A stretch of 64,000 nucleotides of DNA from Lepiota brunneoincarnata (taxonomy: Eukaryota > Basidiomycota > Agaricomycetes > Agaricales > Agaricaceae): positions 310,001 through 374,000 of the forward strand of contig JAEBUN010000014.1 in NCBI GenBank assembly GCA_023014365.1, in the 5' to 3' direction. Below the pieces are notes generated by a model, which had not been told where the DNA came from, made no database searches, and saw only the letters and a program-made list of their open reading frames with translations. Below are positions 24,238 through 35,789 of the stretch, piece by piece. Within the stretch, counting starts at the first letter, position 1; each line of letters opens with the position of its first letter. The position numbers and the translations under genes are program-made.

Positions 24238-24316
24238 TCTGAGGATCTCCTCAGATGTAAGCACAGAAACTTTTTACTGGGACACCTCTCGGTTACCATC
24301 TGAGGATCTCCTCGGA
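24238..24316. repeat. Two palindromic repeats, right cluster
   Basis: TCTGAGGATCTCCTCAGA at 24238-24255 is a perfect 8-bp inverted repeat around TC. A variant ending CTCGGA lies at 24299-24316, 61 nt on. It matches the left cluster at 20425-20556. The sequence, spacing and placement on both sides of one gene resemble subterminal repeats of a DNA transposon. Confidence 0.75.
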
Positions 24317-25109
24317 GGATAGCTGAGAGTTCCAAAACTACTGTGTGCAATCATCATGAGCAGTGGCATGTACCACTCTGGATTAGTGTATGTTAGGCCA
24401 GACATCCTATGCTCACATACCAATTCCTTATCCATACCCTCCCATTCTGTAGAAGTGTTCATTGAAATGAGTAATATATGCTTGTTAACATGTCTTACAC
24501 ATTCTTGTATGAGTCATTTTGCATCAGCAGAAAGGGTCCACCGGGCTGTGCTATCATGCATTTTTTCTCTCTACTACGGTCATGCCTGTCCCCTGCACCT
24601 GCAGTTGTGGCTTACAAGTGACATATGCTACAAAACAAAACCATTTGAATGGTCATGGAAAGATGTCACTCAGAGTGGGTGTCTTAGCAGAGCAAGAGCA
24701 GCTGGGGCATGCTTTCTTGCTCCCCAACCCCCAACATCCCTGAATTTCACCTCAGGATTATTGGAGAAGAGACTCCACAAAGCGGTTGCAATCTAGTTCT
24801 GACAAGGATGGCAGCCATAAGTGGACTAAACCAGCTCAACCCAAGGCATACCAACCCCCCAAGATTTCTGTAACCTTTCAAGCCGATACCAATCTCACAG
24901 AATCCCTCCCTACCTGAGAATGCAATGATGACAATAATTCTCTCAAGGCATTGCCATCTGTGCATCGGTCAGACAGGCTTATGGATAGAACCAGGTGTGT
25001 GATGGAGCAGTGATGGGGGAATAGCCACCTGCAAGATGCTGGGCCTGCTGGTAGGAATGGTAATGACAGCAAAGATGAGGGATCCAGTGGAGGTGCTGCA
25101 GAAGCTTCC

Positions 25110-25255
25110 CAGCCTGAAGACTGTGAGAGCAATGGAGACTGTGAGAGCAATGAAGACTGTGAGAGCGACAAAGCCTACAAGAGCAATGAAGCCTGCAAGA
25201 GCAATGAAGCCTGTGAGAGCGATGAAGCCTGTGAGAGCAATGAGAACAGCAAGGA
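25110..25255 (+). repeat. Coding minisatellite, 15-18 nt unit
   Basis: Repeats of TGTGAGAGCAATGAAGCC and close variants run for about 145 bp. In the transposase frame they give an acidic repeat of type C-E-S-N-E-D/A. They lie between the N-terminal finger and the Tnp2 core, where such proteins usually have a variable acidic linker. Confidence 0.75.
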
Positions 25256-27528
25256 TGGTGAAGATAATGATTTGCACATTCACTCTTTGGACATGCTTGA
25301 TGAAAACTTTGCATGTGAAGCAGCATCCGCAGCCATAGGTTTGTCCTCACCCCATGAATCACCTGCCTCGCTAACAATACTTTAGATGCGAATGCCTTGG
25401 GAGATTCAGACCTTAATCTACTTTGCAGTTATACCCTCAAGGTGGAGGACCACATAACTGAGTGCACTTTCAGTCGACTCCATAAAGCTTTTCCAGGCAG
25501 CAGTCAGGTCAGCCTGAAAATAACCAAAAAGCACATTCAATCACTGTCTGGATTTCAGCCCATATGATACAGCTGTTGTATAAATAGTTGCATTTGTTTT
25601 GTTGGGCCATATGAAGACCTCACTGGATGCCCCAACTGCAAGGAATTGCAATACATGGCAAATGGAAAGCCACGCAAGACATTCAAGTACCTTCCCCTCA
25701 TCCCTCACCTATGGGCTATGTCAATGAACCCCACACACATGAGGGGGGTGTGCTATCCGGGAACATACATTCATGAGCCTGGCATCATCAAGGACATTTT
25801 CAATGGTTCCCACTATCGGTCCTTGCTCAGTACTCTCATCCCTGATGCAAGCCATCCTATGTTTTTTTTCTCTGATAAGTGTGACATCGCCCTTGGTCTT
25901 TCAATGGATGGTTTTGCCCCATTCAAACACCATGACAAGATGTGCTGGCCCATCCTCCTTGTCAATTACAATCTTCCCCCCGAAATGCATTTCCAGAAAC
26001 AGTACCACATTCACGCTGGTACAGTCCCAGGTCTGAAAAAACCTTGGGATTGGGATTCATTCTGCTGGCCACTCGCTCACAAACTCATCCAACTCAAAAT
26101 GGGTGTTAAAGCTTTTGATGCGATCAGTCAATCATCATTCTTGCTTCATGCCTATCTCATCATAGGATTTGGCAACATTCTGGCCATGACCCTGACAACA
26201 TGCATGAAAGGGCAGAATGGTATCAGCCTATGCCACATCTGCAACATCAAAGGGGTTCTCTCACCCTCTCATACTTACTATGTCCTTCTTTGGTGAGATA
26301 AGGTTCCCAAAGCAAATCCTCCCCAGTACAACCCATCTGATCTCCCCATTTGTACTCACAAGGAGTTTTTAGAGCAAGCTCATGCCATGGATATGGCCCC
26401 CAGCAACTCTGTACATGATGTGCTTGCCAAACAGTATGGCATCAAAGGGATACCAATCCTCAGCACCATATCCTCACTCTCATTCCCATCTTCATTCCCA
26501 TTTGACTTCATGCACCTTATCTGGGAAAATTTAATTCCTAACCTCATTCTGTTCTGGACTGGCAAATTCAAGGACCTAGATCACCAAGACAAAGGCTATG
26601 TCATTGCAAAACAAATCTGGAATGAAATTGGTGCTGCCATGGCAGCATGTGGTGCAACAATCCCAGCAGCTTTTGGGGCTTCAGTACCCAACATTGCAAC
26701 TAAACAGTCACAAATGACTGCTGAGATGTACTCCAACTGGATGCTATATATTGCTCCAGTTGTGCTTTGTGGCAGGTTCACAAACATGAAGTACTATGAC
26801 CATTTCATGCAGCTTGTCAAACTTTTGAAGCTCTGCTTGTTGCTTGAGATCACAGAAGAGGAATTGAAACAGATTGATGAGGGTTTCAAGTCCTGGGTTC
26901 AGATGTATGAAAAGTGAGTACCTACCTTCTACATTGTGCTCTTATGCTCAAATTAATGTAGGCTGTACTATGAAAATGACCCTGCTTGACTCTCCACTTG
27001 TCCTTTGACTCTCCACACCCTTCTTCATATTGCATGGGGTATCTAGGTGGCAGGTCCTGTCTGGACATATTGGGCATTTCCTATGGAGCGTCATTGCAAT
27101 ACTCTACTTCCATCAATCAGAAGTCAACACCACCCTTACAAATCCATTGACACCTTTGTCACAGCAACTGCACAATTAAATCAAATATGATTATTGTATG
27201 ATCTTTATGAGGTGCTATCTTTGGATCCTGACAAGAAGGAAACTGACAAATTTGTCCATGATTTATGTATGTTTACTTTGCCATCTCATACCTATTGCTT
27301 ATTCACCTGCTTGTAAACAGACCCATCCTACATGCTTTCCACCCCCCAATGATGTGAAATCTTACCCCCATCAGTATATAACAAAGTTCTAGCTTCTTTA
27401 GCAACATGTTTTGATGTCACAAAGAAAACTATTCAATCCATTATAAAACCAGATCAGCTCATTGTCCAGTATGGCAGAGTAACTTGTCTTGAAGGAGGTG
27501 ATGTCATGATTGCCCATGATCTGGTCAG

Positions 27529-27954
27529 TGTTATCAGAAGTCCCCTTAAACCCCCTTATCAGAAGCCTCACCGGAAGGAACTCTTATCAGAAGCAACCAG
27601 TACATAAATAGATAGAAGAACTGTCACTCTGAAACAATCAGAAGTGCTCATCAGAACAATCTATAATTAGATAGATAAGACCTTGACTCAGTATGACTCA
27701 CCTTACCTGGGTCCAGATATATATAGTAGGAGCATAGCCACACATAGTAGTATATAAAGATACCGTACTGTACCTTGTATCCTTATCTTAGTGTTATACA
27801 GTTCTTGCCTCCTATACCTCTTTGCCCTTAAACCAGCTGGACTATAGTGCTTCGTCGTCTCCAAGTCACGCTTAGTAGGACAGGACCAAGTCTGTATAGA
27901 CATCCTGTGTCAAACTCCATGCTACTCAAGAGCGAACCCCTAACCCGGGTAACA
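27529..27954 (-). repeat. Solo LTR (TGTTACCC family, minus), TSD GTCAG
   Basis: A 426-bp segment starts TGTTATCAG and ends CCCGGGTAACA on the plus strand, i.e. TGTTACCCGGG..CTGATAACA on the minus strand. The duplicated target GTCAG lies at 27524-27528 and 27955-27959. It interrupts the transposase; removing it with one target copy restores the frame (HDLV to RKRED). Confidence 0.85.
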
Positions 27955-28386
27955 GTCAGGAAGAGAGAGGACAGTTGGGATGCATCTTTTGTGCAGGTTG
28001 AGTACTATTGCTTCTTCCTGCATATGCTATCTGAATGTTTCTCATTTCAGTATACTCAACTTGTGGATCAGTATGCTTGCCAAAAGAGAAAATCACCAGA
28101 ATTCATACCACATGATTTCTTTGGCCAACTGAAGCGTATCCTAGTTTTAGAACTCCCATCCACACCCCAAATCAACCTAACCATGCCAACAACTGTTATC
28201 CTGGCACTTATTCATGGTGTCAAGGCAACACAAAAAAATGGCATTTACTATTACAGTAGTGGAGGTTGTGGTGTTGACAAAGTTGTTGATATGAGTACAG
28301 TGCAGTGTGTTATTGGAAGGATATTAGACAGGGGTGAGTGGGCCATTGTAGATCGAACACCCAATATGGAGAGCCAGGTGGACTAA

Positions 28387-29196
28387 GGTTCCAATTGTAT
28401 TGATTCATAAACTATTCAAGTCTGCTGTTTTGGACCATTAACTATGTGCTTGGCACCTCTTAGATATCTTAGATGGGTTCATGAATCCTGATTGGATCAC
28501 CCCCACTGCTCCCTGTGTGGAGAGCAGACAATGGCTGCTCATGTAGCACCCCTCATCCCCTCTTCCACTAGTCTGGACAAGAATGATACTGTGGAGACAA
28601 GGCTGAGGCCCACACACTCCCAGCTTGGCCACCATGCAAAATGCACCAAGCACAACCCACCAATGTATATGGACACATCATGCAAGCAGCGGATTGTGTA
28701 TGTGGTTCCCCTTCCTTTTTTTAATCTCTTTTCTCTTCCCTTCTATAGAAAAACCCATGTGCTGCTCATCTCTATCTGAGACTTCACAGCAAGCTTTCTT
28801 TCTCTTCACATCCCAAACTACTATTCCCCCATCCAAAATCTAGACACTATCACATTGTTAGTCATTGGCACATGCTCCCGGTGGTCTTGTTTGTGTATTG
28901 GCAGTGGTTCCTTGAAAATGTGCAGAACAAATGACAAGAGAAGCCTCAGAGGTTCCAACACCAAGGAGTCAAGGATCAGAGCCAGAGAAGGCAGAAGCAC
29001 AAGAGATGCTGTCACAGGGAAGGCTGGAGAGGTTCAGGGGGGGTCTGCCATTGCTGATTATGAAGCTCTCTTTGGAGGCACATGAGTGTGAGGTTTGTGG
29101 TAGTGGCAATGACAGCATTTTTGACATGGAGTTCATTCACTGCTTGCACATATTGGATGCAGTTTGTCTTCCATGTTCTCTGCTTACTCCCAAACA
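28387..29196. other. No gene seen
   Basis: Downstream of the transposase stop. Short ORFs only and no terminal repeat recognised. The transposon's right end should lie here if it is preserved. Confidence 0.4.
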
Positions 29197-30027
29197 TTAG
29201 AAGCTGATAGCAAACAAATCTGCAGCTATATTTTGAAAACTATATTGGGTTTCTGATTGTTGCAGTGCCAGTTCAATGATCTCCAGAGTGGGATTACCCA
29301 AATAGATGCACCAGAGGGTGTAATGAATAGAAGTGTTGGTGGTTGTCTTGTCCACTTGGTCTTTCTTAAGCACTTTCATGAACACCAAGTGTACATTGAG
29401 AAGTTCTGGTGGAATGATGTCATGGCCAGCAGGATCTGTATAATCCACAAAGCGCTTTGTCATTTCAGTGTAGAAGGCACATAAGCAGCTCTCGAGGGGA
29501 CAATCCATCCCCATCTTCATGCCAAACTCCCAGATTGGCACAAGCACTTGATATTGGAGGTTTCCCTCAGGTCCATCAATGTAGATGAGTGATACCCATT
29601 GCAGGAACACCAATGCCCCCTGAAGATGGATTGTTGCCAGCAAGTGGCTTTGCAGTTTGTCAATGGCCCCCTGTCAGCATGGGAACCTGTCCGGAAGGCT
29701 CAATAGCATGGCAAAAATCAGGACAGTGTTTGGGTCCACCCACATACATGGACTGTGCACTGACAGGTGGATGGATGTGTTGAGATTGGATAAATGGTAC
29801 TTGCTACCTGTCCCTATGGCCCTTGTCTGTGTCTGCTCCCATCGGGCCCACAGTGATTTGGGCCTCTCATTCCCTTCTTGTAGTTTGGAAATGATGAGTT
29901 TAATGGCCAGAGGTATCCCATTGGCAATTTGGACCAATTTTTCAGTGAATTTGTTCATCAGCACCTGAGATGTTTGAAATATCAACTTTGCATCCTGAGA
30001 CCGATCCTTCTTGGTTTGTATTTCCTG
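29197..30027 (-). pseudogene. NLR-type (NACHT/NB-ARC) ATPase fragment
   Basis: On the minus strand one frame runs from about 30027 to 29197, broken only by a TGA near 29674. It has the post-NBD signature of fungal NLR proteins: LVQIANGIPLAIKLIISKL, then SIHLSVHSPC and VLIFAMLLSLPDRFP, a hydrophobic LVFLQWVSLIYIDGPEG and a winged-helix-like remainder, ending in helical repeat-like sequence. The P-loop half upstream was not found within 30028-31600. Fungal NLRs act in non-self recognition and programmed cell death; this piece has lost its nucleotide-binding half and any effector domain. An acceptor-like AACAG precedes the first codons, so this was probably an internal exon. Confidence 0.6.
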
Positions 30028-31594
30028 TTATATTGTTAGATTAACTTTCAATTTATAGTAAGTTTGTGCAGTTAGCTGAATGGCACTCAGGGGCTAACAA
30101 TAAATGTAATGAATATAGCAGTAAAATCCTTCAGTATGTTCAATCACTGGTAGAGCAACTGTGTAGTGTGATCAGGTACTGAGAATGGGACATAGGACTT
30201 ACAACGGATGCACACCATGCTCTGTATTCAATTTTGCAACTTTATCCTGTCTAGTATTGCTCAGAGTACCATTAGTTGGAAGCAGTCTATTGAGATATTC
30301 ATTGGGTGGCACATGCAAGATGGTAAGGATTTTATTTTCAAGCTCATGTACACTCCTAATCCACATTTCACCAACGCCAAGTTCAGGTTATATCAAGACA
30401 CTTCCCCCCAGGTGACCAGACTCCCCCATTTGCAAAAAACTTCACTGGAACGGTCCTCTCATAGATATGGAACATTACAATGGTGTGCGTGCCACAGAAC
30501 CCCCGGACCGTCCAGTGTTCATCTTTATCTGACTTTGAAGAATGTTTTACTCCCCTTCACATTCTTCAGCCACCAATCACATCCATTCCATTAATACTCA
30601 CATTAAAACCCAATCTATTGCCCAACCCATGGCCATTCCAGATACTTCCTTCTTGTGGGTGCTTTTAGCAACCTCCAAGGCAGCCCTTGCCTTTCCCCTC
30701 TCTTCCCAGGATGGCTTTTTGTACTTGTGTGAGTAGAGGTAAGCATATGACATGTATGCAAGTGAATTTGGCGATGATGGTGAGAGCAACAGTGGTGCAG
30801 CACTTGTTACACTTATCAGGAGCTGCAAGATATGCAAGTATATGCAAGTACAAATGCAAATGCTCAATACAACAGCATGGTAAATGTGGCTCCATGGTCC
30901 ACCATCCCCTATGACTACAAGGGCTGCCACTCTTGTGGCCACACCTCTTGGCCCCAGGAGCAAATACACACACTAGGTTTCTGTTTTTTTTGTTCATTTT
31001 AATGTCCCAGAGGCCACTCCTTTTGGTGGACGCACCTCTACAGGTTGAGCAAATGCTACTGGGGCCCCATTGTCCCTTACTGCACCATGGCACTACATTG
31101 CCCTGCACAGAAACGCCATCTGCATGACCACTATCCTCCCCTGCCCTCTGCTTTGTCCTCTGGCTGGGTGTCACATTCTGTTTTCCACCTTGACAGTAGC
31201 CAAACCTCCAGTATATTACTCTATTGTATACTAGTAATTAATATTCATGTTTGCTATTGAAAAACATTCTACCAAAATTGTTGTGCTTTCCTAAGCTGTG
31301 AAAAACAATGGTATGTGTGGCTATACCCCATTCCCCTCCTTTAAGTTGCCTTATACCACCCTCTGTATATTATGCCATTACACTGATGACATTTTCTGGT
31401 GTAAATGTCTAGATTTACCATTGAAACTCATCCTACAGAAAATGCTATTTTTTCCTACATCCCAAGATACAACACTACCTGGTGTAATTTACATGACTTA
31501 CTCTTTAAGGTTTTATTTTACCACCCCTAGGGGTTCACAGTGACACCTGGTATGCATGGTATGCATGGAGATTTACCTGCAAAATATAGAGCTG
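30028..31594. other. No confident gene
   Basis: Several 60-170-codon ORFs overlap on both strands. The longest (31174-30665, minus) is Cys-rich but matches no family I know, and no frame is favoured. I looked for an NLR P-loop (GxxGxGKT/S) on the minus strand and saw none. Confidence 0.4.
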
Positions 31595-32520
31595 ATATTT
31601 CACTAAACATCATCTTCCTTGTTGCATCTTGTTGGTCCAAAAGGGGGTTGGAATTGAAAAGAATGGAGGGATGCTGGCCAGTGGCCTGGGGGTTATCATT
31701 GGCATCCAGGTCCTCCAGCATCAATATATGGAGTTCTGCCTTCTTAAAATGGTATATAGGGCCTTTGGATATTAGCACTCAAGGTACTCTGATGTATCTC
31801 AGGTAGCTGATGTGTTCTTCAACCATATGCACCAATAGCCTAATGTAACAGGAGGAATGGTTATGAATTTGTGTCTAAGGGTGAGACATGTGGTTTGTCC
31901 AGTTCAGCACTCAACTCCTATAACAGGTCTTTGCACCTTTGCCCTGTGAAAGGACCATGTTGGTGAATGGCCTCACTAAAGGGGAACAGCTGATGAATGA
32001 GCCAGACTTGAGATAATATTTGAAGGCCAAGGGAGAATTACCTATCTACATGAGCTTGCCATTATTTATACTACCTACTTGATGAGGTAATCCAGCAGGC
32101 TTACAACCCCATGCGTGAACTATCACAATGAAGAATATCTCCTTTACCCTTGTAATGACTCTTCTGCTGAGCCAGATCTCAGCTAAATGTGAATCTGTTA
32201 ATACTCCATCTGTATGTATGAATGTTTATTCTTATATGCTCTTAAGTTTATGATACTTAATATCTGATCTTCAAGGCAATGTCAAGCCACTGACACTTGT
32301 GGAGACCCATGACTTACTACAGCATACCATGAAACATTCCAGTCTGCAGGCTTTGTGCACAGGATCAGCACCCTGGCAGCATTTGTTTACATGGATGCAC
32401 ATGGAGATTGGTAGATCATGGGATGTATTTACTCTCCAAAAATGGGATCACTTCACCTGCTCCAAGTGGCTTTCAAGCCGGAACAGTGCTAAATTACTGG
32501 ACCCACTACCAGTCCTTTGA
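31595..32520 (+). pseudogene. DUF5648 secreted-protein paralogue, degenerate
   Basis: The upstream part (31595-31945) matches 34770-35110. About 160 bp (31949-32110) is extra in this copy. ATG at 32128 starts an intact signal peptide (MKNISFTLVMTLLLSQISA) and exon 1 (to 32211), followed by the conserved intron. Exon 2 keeps CGDP but then has a TGA, later a TAG (near 32412), and an internal deletion between the GDW and GITS-like parts. Similarity ends near 32500, so the last third of the domain is missing. Confidence 0.7.
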
Positions 32521-32767
32521 CTGTTCAACACTCTTTCCATAATTAGATCCATAATGCTGTCTAGCTGGACATGCCAAAGTGATCATGTCAAAATGGTGCT
32601 ATCATTACAGGACAGTGGAATCAAGCTGGTTTTGTCTGTTAATTCAAAGTCAATTGCCTATTGTTTCCCAACAGCTGCAAAATTTTGGGGCTTTGCTGGG
32701 CCAAATAATGACTGGAAAATGGGTGTTGTCAACCCAATTTGGTTGGTTTTTGTCCCAGGAAAACCAC

Positions 32768-33229
32768 TGTTAGGGCAACCTGGAGGGTTCGGACAACCCA
32801 GGGAGCTGAAACGTCACTGCAGGGAAATCCTAAGTATTATTAATCTGTGAGCTAAGTAGGGAGTCCATACCTGCAGGGAAATCCTAAGAGAATAGGATGA
32901 GGGAACCCCTGCAGGCAAAAACTATGTATATACTTGACTTATATAATCAATATAAATTGAACAAGGCTTGATGGTGGTGTCTGGGTGTTGCATAAGGCCA
33001 GGTGTGATTAAAATGAGTGTGGGGAGTGAAGATAACAGTCTGAAGTCTATGGGAAATGGGAGGAAGCAGGTGAGGGTTAAGGAGGGTGTAGAGGGTGAAG
33101 GGAGGGGTTTAACTGGGCAGTGAGGGGACCTCTGGTGCATTCTGGTTATGTTTGGGGTGTAAGCGTTTGAAAGGGGGGATGTACAGTGTGCTGGGAGGCT
33201 TAGGGGTGTTTGTGGATTGTCCCCTTACA
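32768..33229 (+). repeat. Solo LTR (TGTTAGGGCAACC family), TSD ACCAC
   Basis: A 462-bp unit from TGTTAGGGCAACCTGG to TGTCCCCTTACA, flanked by ACCAC at 32763-32767 and 33230-33234. It is the same family as 36820-37340. The unit holds two GGGAAATCCTAAG-type repeats and a G-rich 3' half. No internal sequence remains. Confidence 0.85.
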
Positions 33230-34449
33230 ACCACCGCTGACCTCCCCATCCAGTGTAACCCACAAGGGTACTCAGTGCCATGCAATTGGCTGTAATCCTG
33301 ATGCAATATCACTCCATTCCCAATAAATTCCCTTCTCCATGCCTCGGAAACTTCAATCCAGTAGACTCTCGTGAGCTTGATATTGAATAAACATGAACAA
33401 ATTGAGTACTCAGACATGCAAAACAACCCTTGAAGCCAAGTGAGCAATGACAACCAGGAACGAAATCGTGTCCACATTGGTGATAACAATTGAAGCTTGC
33501 AAATCATTCTAGGTCACAATGTGATTGCAAATGTCTGAGCACTCAATGAAGTTGCTGTTCTGGGCACATGGGTCAAGGGTATACAGAGCAAGGAAACAGA
33601 GGAATTACAAACACAAAAAACCCCAGCACTTTCTTGCCTCTTCCAAAATCCTGCCCATAACTTGACTGCTCTACAGCAAGCTGGTGTGGAGATTATCTAA
33701 CAGATGTTAATAATGATAAAGAGCGGACCCCAGGTATGACTGAACCTCATTTTTCCACTGACCCAGTGATCAAAACCAACAGTAGAACAACAAGCATAAC
33801 AAGATGACACAGGAAGAACTGTTGGAAATGTTCCCTGGGGAAGTCAATCTTGAAGAGGAGATCAAAATCATTGAGAGCTTCAGTGGGAAAGCGGCAGAAG
33901 AGTGGACCAAACGAGAGCCAAATTACAATCCAGGGCCAATGGCCAATATGGCCAAGCTTTGAACAATATGGGAGGAAGAAATGGCACACAGGGCCTGAGA
34001 GGAAGAAATGGCACAAAAGGCACAAGAGAAAAAACAGAGGGCATAGCATTGGGGGGAAAAAAGGAGCAGAGGGACTAAGGGCATCACATGCAAAGCAGAG
34101 GGAGGGCAAGAACCCATACCCCCACACTAGATAGTCCATAGTTTTCTTTAGATAAATCATTGGGGGAAACCCTATGAATGGCTGATGGACAGTGCTGATA
34201 GTTCAGAGTCCCCACTGTCCAGATGCTAGCCAGCCTGTCAAACCTCAGCAATTGGTTTTTGGTTTGGTCTTGCAGTTTGTTGCCACTGCTTGCCTTACCA
34301 ATCACTAACTTAATAAGTAGATGGGTTAGCCTGGATGAAGCCTGTGTTATGAACCAGTCCACAAACACAAAAAACCTTGAGATTGGACTGCCTTGGTCAT
34401 CCATTAGATAGCATTGGATCATGAGGAAGTTACAGAATGGGATTGGTAA
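33230..34449. other. No confident gene
   Basis: A plus-strand frame near 33804-33960 reads as an acidic, charged segment (TQEELLEMFPGEVNLEEEIK..) and then becomes repetitive (GGRNGT/EEEMA-type repeats, 33965-34030), like a low-complexity tail. A 125-codon minus ORF (34461-34084) has no known motif. No assignment is made. Confidence 0.4.
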
Positions 34450-35145
34450 AAGCAAGGGCATGCTTTCTCACCTATGCTTCAATGGCCACATGAGGAATGT
34501 GCAGGCCATAGCCCTTTGGTGCTCAGGGTGCCAAAGTCCCTTGTCTATCAGGATTTATCTATAGCCGACATATACTTATGATATTGATATCAGTACTCTG
34601 TTGATTGTCAAGTCCCCCCCCAGGTGAATGCTGACTAGGATGACCAATCACCTCAAGATCCAGGATACCTGGGACTCTGGGAAATATGCATTGCAATGAT
34701 TAGGTATCAATCTATTCCAAAAGGACCTGACACTTAGTATGGATGGAGGCTTGACCATATGATATAGAACTGATATTTCACTAAACATCACCTTCCATGT
34801 ATTTCATCAGTCTGAAAGAGATGCAGAAGTAAAAGGAATGGAAGAATGCTGGACAGTGGCCTGGGAGTCATCATTGGCATCCACAAGGTCCTCAAGCATC
34901 AATAGATGGAGTTCTGCCTTCCTAAACCAACAGGGCCATTGTATATTGGTGCTTGAGATATTCTGACATATGGCAGGCAATTGGTGTGTCCCTCAGCCAT
35001 ATGCACCAATAGCCAAATGTAACAGGATGAATGGTTATGAATTTACATATAAGGGTGAGATGTACAGTTTCTAGTCTTTGTCCAGCTCAACACCCAACTC
35101 ACCCAACAGGCCTTTACACCTTCACCCTGTGCATGAACTCTTACA
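34450..35145. other. Duplicated 5' flank of split DUF5648 gene
   Basis: Collinear with 12330-12545 plus 13440-13872 upstream of the intact DUF5648 gene, and with 31595-31945. The shared block includes ATATTTCACTAAACATCA, CATCATTGGCATCCA, ATATGCACCAATAGCC and ATGTAACAGGA. It probably holds the promoter; no TATA box was assigned. Confidence 0.6.
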
Positions 35146-35433
35146 ATGAAGAATATCTTCTTTACTCTTCTTGTGACTGTTCTGTTGAGCCATATCTTAG
35201 CGCAATGCAAATCTATTAATATTCAATCTGTGCATACAAACATTTATTCTTACATGCTCTTAATCTCATGATACTTAATACTTAATCCTTCAAAGCAGCA
35301 TCGAGCCACTGATAACCTGTGGAGACCCATTGGTTACTACAACATACTACAAAGCATTCCAGTCTGCAGGCTTCATGCATGGGATCAGCACTCTGGCAGC
35401 ATTTGTTAACACAGATGCATGTGGAGATGCTTG

Positions 35434-35777
35434 TGTCAAAGTACCAAGCCATCCAGATCAATGTCCCTTATTGTTTTCTTGGCTATTTCATATTGCCCAT
35501 GGTCACCATAGGTACTCCATTATGGACTCTTTTATATTCCTGCTAGCAATGATGATCAAGTTACATTACTTAGTAAATACTTGTACATATTCTCATCATA
35601 TTTAGGTAGTGGTCTGAGCACCTGTGGATGCCAGTTTTTCTATACTGGGTCTCAGGTGCATACATACCCTCAATGTATCCTCACATGTGCTTACAGTTTT
35701 TCTATACTGGGTCCCAGTGGTCCCAAATTTATATATTGTGTCTCAAGTTATACATCTGTGCAAATACCCAATCATCA
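35434..35777 (+). repeat. Copia 5' LTR
   Basis: 344 bp, TG..CA ends. I see no CpG dinucleotide in it, while the 3' LTR has seven, each replaced here by TpG or CpA. Confidence 0.9.
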
Positions 35778-35789
35778 GGTTATGGGCCC
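35778..35789 (+). promoter_or_regulatory. Copia primer-binding site (half tRNA-iMet type)
   Basis: GGTTATGGGCCC lies directly after the 5' LTR. This matches the primer-binding sequence of copia-type elements that prime with an internally cut initiator-tRNA fragment (anticodon-loop region) rather than a tRNA 3' end. The gag ATG (35782) lies inside it. Confidence 0.7.

Larger units (their letters stand above)
24582..28386 (+). pseudogene. CACTA-type (Plavaka/Tnp2-like) transposase, disabled
   Basis: ATG at 24582 begins with a Cys/His finger and the family-like HLNGHGK (MPVPCTCSCGLQV..). An acidic Ser-rich repeat region (25110-25255) follows, then a second Cys cluster (CCINSCICFVGPYEDLTGCPNC) near 25570-25640. 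The long Tnp2-like core lies at 25646-26902: FFSDKCDIALGLSMDGFAPF, ILLVNYNLPPEMHF, GTVPGLKKP, SLCHICNIKGV, FPFDFMHLIWENLIPNL, FGASVPNIATKQ. Later parts have WAFPMERHCNTLLPS near 27080 and, after a solo LTR, WDASFVQVEYY to GEWAIVDRTPN. Stops such as TGA at 26294-26296 disable it. CACTA transposases cut and paste DNA; the core presumably supplied the RNase H-like catalysis. No terminal inverted repeats were identified. Confidence 0.85.

Noticed and set aside
25110..25255. CRISPR-like array
   Set aside because: Units are contiguous 15-18 nt repeats without spacers, in a eukaryotic coding region.
24979..25377. Cys/His/Ser-rich minus-strand ORFs opposite the acidic minisatellite
   Set aside because: They are translations of the repeat on the opposite strand; the plus-strand frame belongs to the transposase.
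30665..31174. 170-codon Cys-rich minus ORF as a zinc-finger gene
   Set aside because: The Cys spacing fits no finger I know, and competing ORFs cover the same bases on the other strand.
33804..34134. Charged ORF as a coiled-coil gene
   Set aside because: The frame breaks repeatedly and the later part is short repeats; too weak to call.
35581..35781. Gag ORF starting in the Copia LTR
   Set aside because: The open frame runs through the 5' LTR by chance; the ATG at 35782 just after the LTR starts the gag-like sequence.
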